NCBI GenBank assembly: GCA_948471095.1
Contig: CAOKRG010000024.1
Location: 1-35,863 of the forward strand
Source: an uncultured Oscillospiraceae bacterium
Lineage (GTDB): Bacteria > Bacillota > Clostridia > Oscillospirales > Acutalibacteraceae
Length of the DNA: 35,863 bases
Direction of reading: 5' to 3'
The notes below the pieces were generated by a model, which made no database searches, was not told the origin of the DNA, and saw only the letters and a list, made by a program, of their open reading frames with translations. Both the position numbers and the translations under genes were made by a program. Numbering within the stretch: position 1 is the stretch's first letter; every line of letters starts with the position of its first letter. Shown here one piece after another: positions 14,178-22,393 of this stretch.

Positions 14178-15680
14178 ATGAAAAAAAGCATTTTCATGGC
14201 GGTCCTGTTGGCCGCCGCCCTAACCGCCCTGCCAGTTTTCGCTTCGGCCGCCGAGTGGACGCCGGAGCTCCCCTCCGCGGAGGCGGAGGTCCAAGGAGAG
14301 GCCGGGGAGGGAGCGTTGGAGGGGGAGGAGAGCCCGGACGGCCCCGCCCCAGCGGACGGCCCTGCGGAATCTGCGGAGCCCAGCGCTTCCCCTGAACCCG
14401 CCCCTACTTCTGAGCCGGAGCCTACCCCTGAGCCGGACCCCACGCCAGAGCCGGAAGCCCCCATGGTCCCCGGCCTGGAGCGGGAGGAGCACCGGGTCTA
14501 CCTGCGGGGCAGCGGGGACCTGGTGCGTCCGGACGGCCAACTCACCCGGGGGGAGGCCGCCTGCATGATCTACTCCCTGCTGGAATATGAGCCGGAGCGG
14601 AACGGCGGCGCGGCCTTCTCCGACGTTTCCCCCAGCGCCTGGTACGGCCCGCAGGTGCTGGCCCTGGCGGAAATGGGCGCTTTGCGGGGCTATGAGGACG
14701 GCTCTTTCCAGCCTGGGGGTAATATCACCCGCAGCGAGTTTGTGGCGGTCCTCTCCCGCTTTTTCGAGCCCATTGCGGACGCCCCGGATCAGTTTTCCGA
14801 CGTGGGCGAGGACTGCTGGGCCCGGCGGGAAGTGAACGCCGCCGGAGTCCGGGGCTGGGTGAACGGCTACAGCGACGGCAGCTTCCAGCCCGACAAGCAC
14901 ATTGCCCGGGCCGAGGCCGTGGCCATTCTCAACCGGGTGCTGGGCCGCACCCCGGACAAGACCAAGCTGGACGAGGACGGCAAGGTCCTGCTCTTTCTGG
15001 ACCTGCCCTTTCAGCACTGGGCCTATTACGAGCTGATGGAGGCCGCCCTGGAGCACGGCCACCTGGAGCCCGCCACCTGGGCCTGGTATGCCGTACCGGC
15101 GGCGGCCCACAAGCCCGGGTACCACCTGTCCGGCGGAGAGCTCTATCTGGTGGATGAATACGGAAGCTGGGTCCGGAACCAGGCGGACGGCCTGCTCTAC
15201 TTTGGAGACGACGGAAGATACACCACGGGCGACGCTCTGCTGGACCGGAGGCTTTCTGCCATTGTGCGCACCTACGCGGTGGAAGGGGACGGCCTCTGGG
15301 AGAACTTCCACCGGCTGCACCTGTATGTGGCCAGCCACTACGGCTACCGGGCCGGCAGCTACCTGGAGGACGGCCAGACCGGCTGGGAAGAGGAGCTGGC
15401 CCTGGAGATGACCGGCAGCGGCCGGGGGAACTGCTACCGCTTCGCCGCGCTGGAGACCATGCTGGCCCGGAAGATGGGCTTCCAGGCCCAGGGCGTTTCC
15501 GGAGAGATCGACACGGGAAACGGCTTTGTGCCCCACGGCTGGACCGAAATTGAGGCGGACGGACGGGGGTATTTCTGCGATGTGGAGATTCAGTATGTAC
15601 AGCCGGACTGGGACCTCTTTATGAAGACCTACGGCGAGGTGGACTCCCGCTACCGGGTGGGGGGCATAGAACGGCGCTGA
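14178..15680 (+). CDS. Secreted SLH-domain protein with transglutaminase-like cysteine domain
   Basis: The 500-residue protein starts with a signal peptide (MKKSIFMAVLLAAALTALPV, likely cleavage after FASA). An acidic region and a Pro-Glu-Pro-Thr linker (about 65-95) follow. Next come SLH repeats at about 110-275, with FSDVSPSAWYGPQVLALAEM, the GYEDGSFQPGGNITRSEFVA pattern, and GYSDGSFQPDKHIARAEAVA. SLH repeats anchor proteins to cell-wall polysaccharide. The C-terminal part has a transglutaminase/protease-like core: Cys419 in GRGNCYRFAA, His453 in VPHGWTEIE and Asp468 in YFCDVE, matching a Cys-His-Asp triad. It could cleave or crosslink wall-associated protein. TAGGAGAC precedes the ATG. Confidence 0.85.
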   Translation: MKKSIFMAVLLAAALTALPVFASAAEWTPELPSAEAEVQGEAGEGALEGEESPDGPAPADGPAESAEPSASPEPAPTSEPEPTPEPDPTPEPEAPMVPGLEREEHRVYLRGSGDLVRPDGQLTRGEAACMIYSLLEYEPERNGGAAFSDVSPSAWYGPQVLALAEMGALRGYEDGSFQPGGNITRSEFVAVLSRFFEPIADAPDQFSDVGEDCWARREVNAAGVRGWVNGYSDGSFQPDKHIARAEAVAILNRVLGRTPDKTKLDEDGKVLLFLDLPFQHWAYYELMEAALEHGHLEPATWAWYAVPAAAHKPGYHLSGGELYLVDEYGSWVRNQADGLLYFGDDGRYTTGDALLDRRLSAIVRTYAVEGDGLWENFHRLHLYVASHYGYRAGSYLEDGQTGWEEELALEMTGSGRGNCYRFAALETMLARKMGFQAQGVSGEIDTGNGFVPHGWTEIEADGRGYFCDVEIQYVQPDWDLFMKTYGEVDSRYRVGGIERR

Positions 15681-15698
15681 CCGGAGGGCGGAAGCGAG

Positions 15699-15769
15699 GA
15701 AGCTGTACCAGAGGGGATTTGCGTTCCCGCGAAAAAGGGGAACGCGAACTTCTTCGGTACAGCTTCTTT
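15699..15769 (+). terminator. Long two-stem terminator-like structure after the SLH gene
   Basis: Outer arms GAAGCTGTACC (15699-15709) and GGTACAGCTTC (15756-15766) enclose an inner stem GCGTTCCC/GGGAACGC. TTTCT follows. It begins 19 bp after the stop codon. Nothing gene-like is seen between here and 15918. Confidence 0.7.
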
Positions 15770-15917
15770 CTGCCTCCGCGCCTGGCATGGGGCCCGCTCC
15801 GCTTATCGTTAACGCGGTCCAGAAAGGGCGTTTCGCCGCTTTTGAACCAGGCGGCAGAGCCGCCCAGCCTGGATGGAGGCGAAATAGAACAGGCGCAAAT
15901 GCCGGGAAGCCGCATGA

Positions 15918-15955
15918 AAAAGGCGTGAAGGCCGCAGGGCCTCCACGCCTTTTTT
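15918..15955. terminator. Bidirectional terminator between SLH and GH130 genes
   Basis: AAAAAGGCGTG..AGGCC pairs with GGGCCTCCACGCCTTTTTT, with A and T runs on both sides. It can therefore stop transcripts from the plus-strand SLH gene and from the minus-strand GH130 gene, which ends at 16005. Confidence 0.85.
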
Positions 15956-16004
15956 CAACATAATTTCCCGAAGAGCCGGGTGGAAACGGGATGACGCGGT
16001 TTTT

Positions 16005-17006
16005 TTATTTGTTCTCCTGGTCGCCCACCTCCATGGGGTACTTGCGCATGTAGTTCATCAGCTCGTCCACGGTGGTAAAGGCAAGGCCGGTCACGGTGTC
16101 CGCCGCGCCGTAGTAAATGGTGATGCGGCCCGTCTCCGGGTCGGTGAGGGTGGCGCAGGGGAAGGTCACGTTGGGCACGTCGCCGGTGAGCTCATAGTCC
16201 ACCTCGGGGCCAAAGACGTAGAAGCGCCCGCGCTCCTTGACGATCCAGGGGCGGTCAATGTCCAAGAGGGCCGTGCCGAAGCGGTACACGAAGCCGTTGC
16301 AGGAGTTCAGCACCCCGTGGTAGATCATCAGCCAGCCCTCGTCCGTCTCGATGGGGGTGGGGCCGGGGCCGACCTTCTTGGACTGCCAGCCGTTGGCGGT
16401 GCCAAAGAGCCAGCGGTGCTTGCCCCAGTAGCAGAGGTCCGGGCTCTCGCTGTAGAAGATATCGCCGAAGGGGGTGTGGCCGGTGTCGCTGGGGCGGCTG
16501 ACCATGGCGAAATTGCCGCCTATTTTCCGGGGGAAGAGCACGCCGTTGCGGTTGTAGGGCAAAAAGGCGTTCTCCATCTGGTGGAAGGTCTTAAAGTCCT
16601 CGGTCCAGCCAATGCCGATGGTAGGGCCGTGGTAGCCGTTGCACCAGGTGATATAGTACTTGCCGTCGATCAGGCACACCCGGGGGTCATAGCGGTACTC
16701 CTTGCGGACCACGTCCTTCTCGCCCTCGAAGACGATGGGGTCATGGTTGATGTTCCAGTGGACGCCGTCCTCGGAGAACCCGGCGAAGATGTCCATCTCC
16801 ACGCCCCGGTTGTCGCAGCGGAACACCCCGGCGTAAGCGCCGTTAAAAGGAACCACGGCGGAATTAAAGACGCTGTTGGAGGTGGGAATGGCGTCCCGGG
16901 GGATGATGGGGTTCTCCGTGTAGCGCCAGACCGGCTTGTCAAAGCCTGCGGGCTTGTCCTGCCAGGGCATGTTGGCCGGGGCGGGTCTTCCAATGATTTT
17001 AGCCAT
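16005..17006 (-). CDS. Glycoside hydrolase family 130 protein (beta-mannoside phosphorylase type)
   Basis: The 333-residue protein fits GH130, five-bladed beta-propeller enzymes. Most characterised members phosphorolyse beta-1,4-mannosyl linkages (mannosyl-glucose or mannooligosaccharides) to mannose-1-phosphate. Visible family segments are NPIIPRDAIPTSNSVFNSAV, EYRYDPRVCLI with Asp107 as the expected general acid, MVSRPSD, and KVGPGPTPIETDEGWLMIYH. There is no signal peptide, so it acts in the cytoplasm on imported oligosaccharides. No sugar transporter or epimerase gene is adjacent, so the exact substrate cannot be fixed. GGAGTGCAAC lies before the ATG. A TATAAT on the minus strand at 17081-17086 is a likely -10, but I see no good -35. 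Confidence 0.88.
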   Translation of the reverse strand: MAKIIGRPAPANMPWQDKPAGFDKPVWRYTENPIIPRDAIPTSNSVFNSAVVPFNGAYAGVFRCDNRGVEMDIFAGFSEDGVHWNINHDPIVFEGEKDVVRKEYRYDPRVCLIDGKYYITWCNGYHGPTIGIGWTEDFKTFHQMENAFLPYNRNGVLFPRKIGGNFAMVSRPSDTGHTPFGDIFYSESPDLCYWGKHRWLFGTANGWQSKKVGPGPTPIETDEGWLMIYHGVLNSCNGFVYRFGTALLDIDRPWIVKERGRFYVFGPEVDYELTGDVPNVTFPCATLTDPETGRITIYYGAADTVTGLAFTTVDELMNYMRKYPMEVGDQENK

Positions 17007-17193
17007 TTTGTTGCACTCCTTTATAAAGTAGCGGATTTTTGGCGGCGGCCCGGACGGATGCGCGACCAGGCGTTACCCCTATTATAGCCCAGATGGCGGA
17101 AGAAAGAAAGGATTATTTGACAAGTTTACCAAAAATTCACAGAAAGGCCTCCGCAGCCTAAAGGGGCCGTCCGGGAAAGGCGGGCCCGCCCGG

Positions 17194-17235
17194 CGAGAAA
17201 ACGCGGGGGGCAGAGCGGAACCCCGCCCTGCCCCC
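17194..17235 (-). terminator. Weak GC-rich hairpin, possible former terminator of the ABC genes
   Basis: CTGCCCCC (17228-17235) pairs with GGGGGCAG (17206-17213); on the minus strand a short GCGTTTTCTC follows. It lies beyond the small inserted element at 17262-17427, so it may be the terminator that served the ABC operon before the insertion. Confidence 0.4.
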
Positions 17236-17261
17236 TGCCGCGCCTCGTTTAGGAAGTATAG

Positions 17262-17427
17262 TAGACCTCTTGCGAAAAAAGATTTATGTTGAGTAATAGA
17301 AGGCCTCCGGGCGCAAAAGGCGCGCCCTACGGCAAGGTCGTGGGGCTCTGCCCCACACCCTGCCAGGTGCCTAACGCACCTGGACCGCGCAATTTGCTTG
17401 GCTCCCGGCTATTTCGCAAGAGGTCTA
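17262..17427. mobile_element. MITE-like element with 16-bp perfect terminal repeats and TA target duplication
   Basis: TAGACCTCTTGCGAAA (17262-17277) is exactly mirrored by TTTCGCAAGAGGTCTA (17412-17427). Taking the outer TA as the duplicated target leaves a 14-bp inverted repeat. The 166-bp interior has no coding frame. It holds two perfect hairpins, GTGGGGC-TCT-GCCCCAC (17340-17356) and CCAGGTGC-CTAAC-GCACCTGG (17363-17383). A TA duplication is typical of the IS630/Tc1-mariner group, so a transposase of that group could have moved it. The right end supplies the stop codon of the neighbouring ABC gene. Confidence 0.8.
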
Positions 17428-19365
17428 TTCCAGCTCGAAAGCGCCGGTATAAAGCTGGTAATATTTCCCGCGCTGGGCAATCAGCTCCTCGTGGGTGCCC
17501 CGCTCGATGATGCGCCCCAGCTCCAGCACCAGAATGCTGTCGCTGTTCTGCACCGTACTGAGCCGGTGGGCGATGACGAACACCGTGCGGCCCTGCATCA
17601 GGCCGTCCATGCCCTGCTGGACCAGGCGCTCGGTCCGGGTGTCGATGGAGGAGGTGGCCTCGTCCAGCACCATGACCGGCGGGTCCGCCACGGCGGCCCG
17701 GGCAATGGCCAGCAGCTGCCGCTGGCCCTGGGAGAGGCTGCCCCCGTCCCCGGTAAGCATGGTGTCGTAGCCCTCGGGCAGGCGGCGGATAAAGCCGTCC
17801 GCGTTGGCCAGCTTTGCCGCGGCCTCCACCTCCTGGTCGGTGGCGTCCAGCTTGCCATAGCGGATGTTCTCCCGCACGGTGCCGGTAAACAGGTTGGTGT
17901 CCTGGAGCACCACGCCCAGGGACCGGCGCAGATCCGGCTTTTTGATCTTGTTGATGTTGATGCCGTCATACCGGATTTTGCCGTCCGCAATGTCGTAAAA
18001 TCGGTTGATCAGGTTGGTGATGGTGGTCTTGCCCGCGCCGGTGGCGCCCACAAAGGCGATCTTCTTGCCCGGGTCCGCGTCAATGTCGATGTTGTGCAGC
18101 ACCAGCTTTTCCTCGTTGTAGCCAAAGTCCACGTCCAGCAGCTCCACCTCGCCGGTAAGCCGCTGGTAGGTGACGGTTCCGTCCTCCTTGTGGGGGTGCT
18201 TCCAGGCCCACAGGCCCGTGCGCTCGGGGGTCTCCACCAGCTTTCCGTCCACCTCCTTGGCGTTCACCAAAGTGACATAGCCCTCGTCCTGCTCCGGCTG
18301 TTCGTCCATCAGGTCGAAGATGCGCTCCGCGCCCGCCAGGGCCATGACGATGGTGTTGAACTGCTGGCCGATCTGCCCGATGGGCATGGTAAAGCTGCGG
18401 GAGAGCTGCAAAAAGGCCGCGATGCCTCCCAAAGTCAGCCCGCCTACCCCGCCCAGGGCCAGGGCCCCGCCGGCAATGGCGATGAGGGCGTATTGCAGGT
18501 GGCCCATGTTGTTCATCACAGGGCCCATAATGTTGGCAAAGCTGTTGGCCTTGGCCGAGTCGTCCCGCAGGGCCTCGTTCAGCTGGTCGAAGCCCTCCTT
18601 GGCCTTTTCCTCGTGGCAGAACACCTTGATGACCTTCTGGCCGGTGACCATCTCCTCGATGTAGCCGTTGATGGCCCCCAGGGACTTCTGCTGGCGCACA
18701 AAGTACTTGCCGGAGTTCCGGCCGATCTTCCCGGTGAGGAACAGCATGAAGGCCACGACCGCCAGCACCAGAAGGGTCAGGGGGATGCTGGTGGCCACCA
18801 TGGCGCAGAACACCGCGGTCAGGGTGATGGCCGTGTTGAACAGCTGGGGGATGCTCTGGGAGATGAGCATCCGCAGGGTGTCCGTGTCGTTGGTGTAGCG
18901 GCTCATCATGTCCCCGTGGGTGTGGGTGTCAAAATACTTGATGGGCAGCCGCTGCATGTGGGAGAACAGGTCGTCCCGGATATCCTTTAGGATGCCCTGG
19001 GAAATATTGACCATCAGCCAGTTGTAGGCAAAGGTGGAAAGGGCCCCCAGCAGGTAGATGAGCCCCATGACGCCGATGGCCTTCAAGAGCTCGGCCATGC
19101 CTTGGGCCAGGCTGGAAAAAGCCGTGCTGCCCTGGGGGTCCATGTTGGTGAGAGGGGCGATGTAGCCGTCGATCAGGGTTTCCAGGAACATGGAGCCCGC
19201 CACCCCCGCCACGGCGCTGACCAGAATGCAGGCCAGCACAATGGCCATGCGCACCCGGTTGGGGGCGTCCATATAGCTTAAGAGGCGCTTAATTACTTTT
19301 CCTTGGTTTTTGGCTTTGGGCCTGTTTTTGGCGTAGGCCGCGCCCATGGGTCCTCTAGGAGGCAT
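17425..19365 (-). CDS. ABC exporter half-transporter, canonical partner (MarR-linked pair)
   Basis: The 646-residue protein is a half-size exporter with a basic N-terminal extension (YAKNRPKAKNQGKVIKRLL). An exporter membrane domain lies at about 30-360 and an ATPase domain at the C-terminus. Walker A is GATGAGKTT, signature LSQGQRQLL, Walker B VMVLDEATSSID with catalytic Glu, and switch His in VIAHRLST. About 40 extra residues (KLVETPERTGLWAWKHPHKE) precede the ATPase core, common in this subfamily. It starts 11 bp inside the previous gene with AGGGGAG upstream. The stop TAG lies exactly in the end of the inserted element at 17262-17427; the pre-insertion frame would have continued YYTS and stop. 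It functions as heterodimer with the next gene. Confidence 0.92.
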   Translation of the reverse strand: MPPRGPMGAAYAKNRPKAKNQGKVIKRLLSYMDAPNRVRMAIVLACILVSAVAGVAGSMFLETLIDGYIAPLTNMDPQGSTAFSSLAQGMAELLKAIGVMGLIYLLGALSTFAYNWLMVNISQGILKDIRDDLFSHMQRLPIKYFDTHTHGDMMSRYTNDTDTLRMLISQSIPQLFNTAITLTAVFCAMVATSIPLTLLVLAVVAFMLFLTGKIGRNSGKYFVRQQKSLGAINGYIEEMVTGQKVIKVFCHEEKAKEGFDQLNEALRDDSAKANSFANIMGPVMNNMGHLQYALIAIAGGALALGGVGGLTLGGIAAFLQLSRSFTMPIGQIGQQFNTIVMALAGAERIFDLMDEQPEQDEGYVTLVNAKEVDGKLVETPERTGLWAWKHPHKEDGTVTYQRLTGEVELLDVDFGYNEEKLVLHNIDIDADPGKKIAFVGATGAGKTTITNLINRFYDIADGKIRYDGININKIKKPDLRRSLGVVLQDTNLFTGTVRENIRYGKLDATDQEVEAAAKLANADGFIRRLPEGYDTMLTGDGGSLSQGQRQLLAIARAAVADPPVMVLDEATSSIDTRTERLVQQGMDGLMQGRTVFVIAHRLSTVQNSDSILVLELGRIIERGTHEELIAQRGKYYQLYTGAFELE

Positions 19366-21097
19366 CCGCGCTCTCCCCTTTCTGTTGAGATTCGTAAACT
19401 TCCCGGTAAATGGCGCAGCGCTCCAGCAGCTGCTGGTGGGCGCCCACGTCGGCGATCTTCCCGCCGTCCATCACCACAATCTGGTCCGCGTCCTGCACCG
19501 AGGCCACACGCTGGGCGATGATCAGCTTGGTGGTGTCCGGAATCTCCTCCCGGAAGGCCTCCCGGATCAGAGCGTCCGTGTGGGTGTCCACCGCGCTGGT
19601 GGAGTCGTCCAGAATCAAGATCTTGGGCTTTTTCAGCAGGGCCCGGGCAATGCACAGCCGCTGCTTCTGCCCGCCGGACACGTTGGAGCCGCCCTGCTCG
19701 ATGTAGGTGTCATACCCGTCCGGAAACTCCCGGATGAAGCCGTCCGCCTGGGCCAGGCGGCAGACCCGCTCTATGTCCTGGTTCGTGGCGTTTTCATCGC
19801 CCCAGCGCAGGTTTTCCTTGATGGTGCCGGAGAAGAGCTCGTTCTTTTGCAGCACCATGGCCACCTCTTCCCGCAGGGCCTCCACGTCATAGTCCCGCAC
19901 GTCCTCGCCGCCTACCAGCACCCGGCCCTCCCGCACGTCGTAAAGGCGGGGGATGAGCTGCACCAGGCTGGACTTGCCGCTGCCCGTGCCGCCCAGAATG
20001 CCCACGGTCTGGCCCGGCTTGATGTCCAGGCAGATATCTGTCAGGCAGGACCGGCCGGACTTGTTATAGTCGAAGTCCACGTGCTCGAAGCGGATGGAGC
20101 CGTCCTTCACTTCCTTTAAATTCTTGGCCCCGCTGGCAATGTCGCTCTCCTCGTCCAGAATCTCCACAATGCGGGTGGCCGAGGCCCGGGACATGGTGGT
20201 CATCACGAAGATCATGGTCAGCATCATCAGGCTCATAAGCACCTGCATGGCGTAGCTCATCATGCTCATCAGCTGGCCGGTGGTCATGCTGCTTCCCACG
20301 ATCAGCTTGGCCCCGAACCAGGAGATCAGCAAAATGGTGCCGTACATGCAGATCTGCATCAGCGGCGAGTTAAAGGCCAGAATCTTCTCCGCCAGGGAGG
20401 AGTCCCGGCGGATCTGCTCGGAGGCCTCCACGAATTTCTTCGTCTCATAGTCCTCCCGCACAAAGGCCTTTACCACCCGCACGCCCCGCAGGTTCTCCTG
20501 CACCACGGTGTTCATCCGGTCATAGTGCTTGAACATCCGGGAGAAGGCCGGGTAGGCCCGGGTGGAGATGAAGCCCAGCCCCAGGCCCAGAATGGGCATG
20601 ACCGCCAGGAAGATCAGCGAGAGCCGGCTGTTCACCTGGAAGGCCATGATCATGGCGAAAATCAGGGTCATGGGGGCCCGCACGGCAATGCGGATCATCA
20701 TCTGAAAGGCGTTCTGCACGTTGGAAACGTCCGTGGTCAGCCGGGTGACGATGCTGCCGGTGGAAAATTTATCGATGTTGGAAAAGGAATAGGCCTGCAC
20801 CTTATAGTACATGTCCCTGCGCAGGTTCCGGGCAAAGCCGGTGGAGGCCCTGGCCCCGTAAAACCCGGAGAGCACCCCAAAGGCCAGGGAAACCAGAGCG
20901 CACAGCACCAAAAGCGCCCCCATCTTTCCAATGACCCCCATGTCGCCCTCGTTGATGCCCATATCGATCAGGTAGGCCATCAGCATGGGGATGATCACCT
21001 CCATGACCACTTCCAGCGTGGCGGTGATGGGCGTCATGATCGTGTCCTTTTTGTATTCCCGGACGCACCGGGAAAGCTTGCGGATCATCTTTGTCAT
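19355..21097 (-). CDS. ABC exporter half-transporter, degenerate-site partner (MarR-linked pair)
   Basis: This 580-residue half-transporter has six predicted membrane helices followed by an ATPase domain. Walker A is GGTGSGKSS and the signature VSGGQKQRL. Walker B ILILDDSTSAVD has Asp in place of the catalytic Glu, and the switch reads IIAQRVAS with Gln for His. It is thus the non-canonical half of a heterodimeric exporter, the mirror of the plus-strand pair at 10311-13779. It precedes its partner with an 11-bp overlap. MarR-linked pairs of this type usually confer multidrug efflux; the substrate is not readable from sequence. A 509-bp repeat element separates it from the marR gene upstream. 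Confidence 0.92.
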   Translation of the reverse strand: MTKMIRKLSRCVREYKKDTIMTPITATLEVVMEVIIPMLMAYLIDMGINEGDMGVIGKMGALLVLCALVSLAFGVLSGFYGARASTGFARNLRRDMYYKVQAYSFSNIDKFSTGSIVTRLTTDVSNVQNAFQMMIRIAVRAPMTLIFAMIMAFQVNSRLSLIFLAVMPILGLGLGFISTRAYPAFSRMFKHYDRMNTVVQENLRGVRVVKAFVREDYETKKFVEASEQIRRDSSLAEKILAFNSPLMQICMYGTILLISWFGAKLIVGSSMTTGQLMSMMSYAMQVLMSLMMLTMIFVMTTMSRASATRIVEILDEESDIASGAKNLKEVKDGSIRFEHVDFDYNKSGRSCLTDICLDIKPGQTVGILGGTGSGKSSLVQLIPRLYDVREGRVLVGGEDVRDYDVEALREEVAMVLQKNELFSGTIKENLRWGDENATNQDIERVCRLAQADGFIREFPDGYDTYIEQGGSNVSGGQKQRLCIARALLKKPKILILDDSTSAVDTHTDALIREAFREEIPDTTKLIIAQRVASVQDADQIVVMDGGKIADVGAHQQLLERCAIYREVYESQQKGESADAS

Positions 21098-21120
21098 CAG
21101 TCCTTTCTATAACTTTTCTG

Positions 21121-21629
21121 GGGAGTGTCCAAAGGGCGCAGTTTTTTGAAAAGTAATACGGAGTGGAGTCTCGCCTACCGGCTCGGTCGGGTCAGAACGG
21201 TCCCCACTGGGGACCTTCCCCCTCCGGCGGCCAAGTTCATCAAAGATGAACTTGCGGGGCTCTGGGTCTCGCCTGCCGGCTCGGTTGGGTTGGCTTGCCA
21301 ACTCATGTTCGCGGCATGGTCTGCTGTACTTGGCAGGCCAAGTACCCGGCAGACGCTCACCCCCTAAGAACCCACGAGTTATCCAAAGGATAACTCGTCA
21401 ACCTCTTGAAAAGGGCGCTAATCGCCAGCTACTTGGCAAAGCCAAGTAGAGCGATTCTTCCAGCGCACGAGTTGACTCCGTCAACTCGACCGAGGGGAAG
21501 GTCCCCAGTGGGGACCGTTCTGACCCGACCGACGCGGCAGCGGAGACTCGGCAGTCGAGAATGACGAAACTTTTACTGTTGCGCTCAAGGAGCTTTCTTC
21601 TTGTTAAAATGCGCGTTTGGCCACTCCCC
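21121..21629. mobile_element. 509-bp hairpin-array MITE between marR and ABC genes
   Basis: The left end GGGAGTGTCCAAAGGGCGC and the right end GCGCGTTTGGCCACTCCCC are imperfect inverted repeats. The flanks CTTTTCTG (21113-21120) and CTTTCTG (21630-21636) look like a target duplication with one T lost or gained. No coding frame. Inside are at least six perfect hairpins with 3-nt or similar loops, among them GGTCCCC-ACT-GGGGACC (21199-21215), AGTTCATC-AAA-GATGAACT, GAGTTATC-CAAAG-GATAACTC, ACTTGGC-AAA-GCCAAGT and GAGTTGAC-TCC-GTCAACTC. An inverted copy of the first hairpin lies at 21500-21516. The block TCTCGCCTGCCGGCTCGGT also occurs in other copies. Confidence 0.8.
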
Positions 21630-21662
21630 CTTTCTGCGGTTTGCGCGGGGAGGCGGCGCTCC

Positions 21663-22160
21663 CTAGCGCGGCCCGCCCCGCTCTGGCTGGATGGTTTTGG
21701 CGATCTTCTCGCACAGGCCGATGAAGGTGGCCTTCTCCTCCTCTGTGAGCCCCGAGGAGATTTTCGCCTCGATCTCCGCGATGGTCTGCTGAAACTTCTC
21801 CTGCCGCGCAACGGCCTTTTCCGTCAGCACGATCTTTTTCAGCCGGGCGTCCCACTCCACCGGGTGGCGGGTGATCATGCCGTCCCGCTCCATGGCCTGC
21901 AGAATGCCCGTCATGCTGGACCGGCGCACCGCGAACTGCTGCTGTAAGTCCCGCTGGAAGATATCCCGGTCCCGGTTCTCGTACAAAAAGCCGATGAGCC
22001 AGCCGTATATGCCCACCCCGGAGGGTTCACCGTCCCGCCCGCCATACTGGTGGGTCAGCCACTTGATCATATGGGAGAGGCCGTTGATCTGAAAGCCGAT
22101 CTCGTCCCGGTGGTCCGGCCTGGTGCGGGCGGGAGGGCAGGGATGCTTTTCCTTGCACAT
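21663..22160 (-). CDS. MarR-family transcriptional regulator
   Basis: The 165-residue protein fits MarR. N-terminal helices are followed by the winged helix at about 70-125: IFQRDLQQQFAVRRSSMTGI is the recognition region and EWDARLKKIVLTEKA the wing. A C-terminal dimerisation helix follows. The N-terminus (MCKEKHPCPP) carries two cysteines that could sense oxidants or metal, though this is speculation. AAAGGAGG precedes the ATG. It is the first gene upstream of the ABC pair on the same strand, so it probably represses the exporter and itself from the promoter at 22195-22289. The repeat at 21121-21629 now lies between it and the transporter genes. Confidence 0.88.
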   Translation of the reverse strand: MCKEKHPCPPARTRPDHRDEIGFQINGLSHMIKWLTHQYGGRDGEPSGVGIYGWLIGFLYENRDRDIFQRDLQQQFAVRRSSMTGILQAMERDGMITRHPVEWDARLKKIVLTEKAVARQEKFQQTIAEIEAKISSGLTEEEKATFIGLCEKIAKTIQPERGGPR

Positions 22161-22194
22161 GCGCTTTCCTCCTTTGCTGTAAAATTGTACCGCG

Positions 22195-22289
22195 CCTAAC
22201 AGTTCGACGCCGTACTGTACGGAGCCGGACTGTTAGGTTATAAACTGTTCGCTTTCTAACATTATACGCCGGGCCAGGGGAAAAGTCAA
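22195..22289 (-). promoter_or_regulatory. marR promoter with probable MarR operator repeats
   Basis: On the minus strand, TTGACT (22284-22289), 17 bp, TATAAT (22261-22266) is a strong promoter. Downstream of it, CCTAACAGT (22229-22237) and ACTGTTAGG (22195-22203) form a spaced inverted repeat. Further TTAG/AACAGT half-sites occur at 22240-22261. This cluster between promoter and gene is a good candidate for autorepression by the MarR protein. Confidence 0.7.
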
Positions 22290-22301
22290 GGATTATTTTG
22301 G

Positions 22302-22331
22302 AAAAAAATCCGCCGGCGGGAACGCCGGCGG
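22302..22331 (-). terminator. Terminator of the two-component operon
   Basis: CCGCCGGCG and CGCCGGCGG form a 9-bp stem with a GGAA centre (22310-22331). On the minus strand it is followed by ATTTTTTT. It lies 63 bp after the histidine kinase stop and just before the marR promoter. Confidence 0.85.
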
Positions 22332-22393
22332 TCCGGGCACAAGAGAGCCTGTCTATTTAAGAGGGAGCGTTCCGCGCTGGGACATGCCGGGGC

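Noticed and set aside
21180-21560. Possible CRISPR array
   Set aside because: Palindromes are of unequal length and irregular spacing, arms differ from each other, and no cas gene is present in the window.
21120-21640. Short ORFs inside the hairpin-array element
   Set aside because: The frames are made of hairpin arms read in all directions; no ribosome binding site and no conserved frame between copies.
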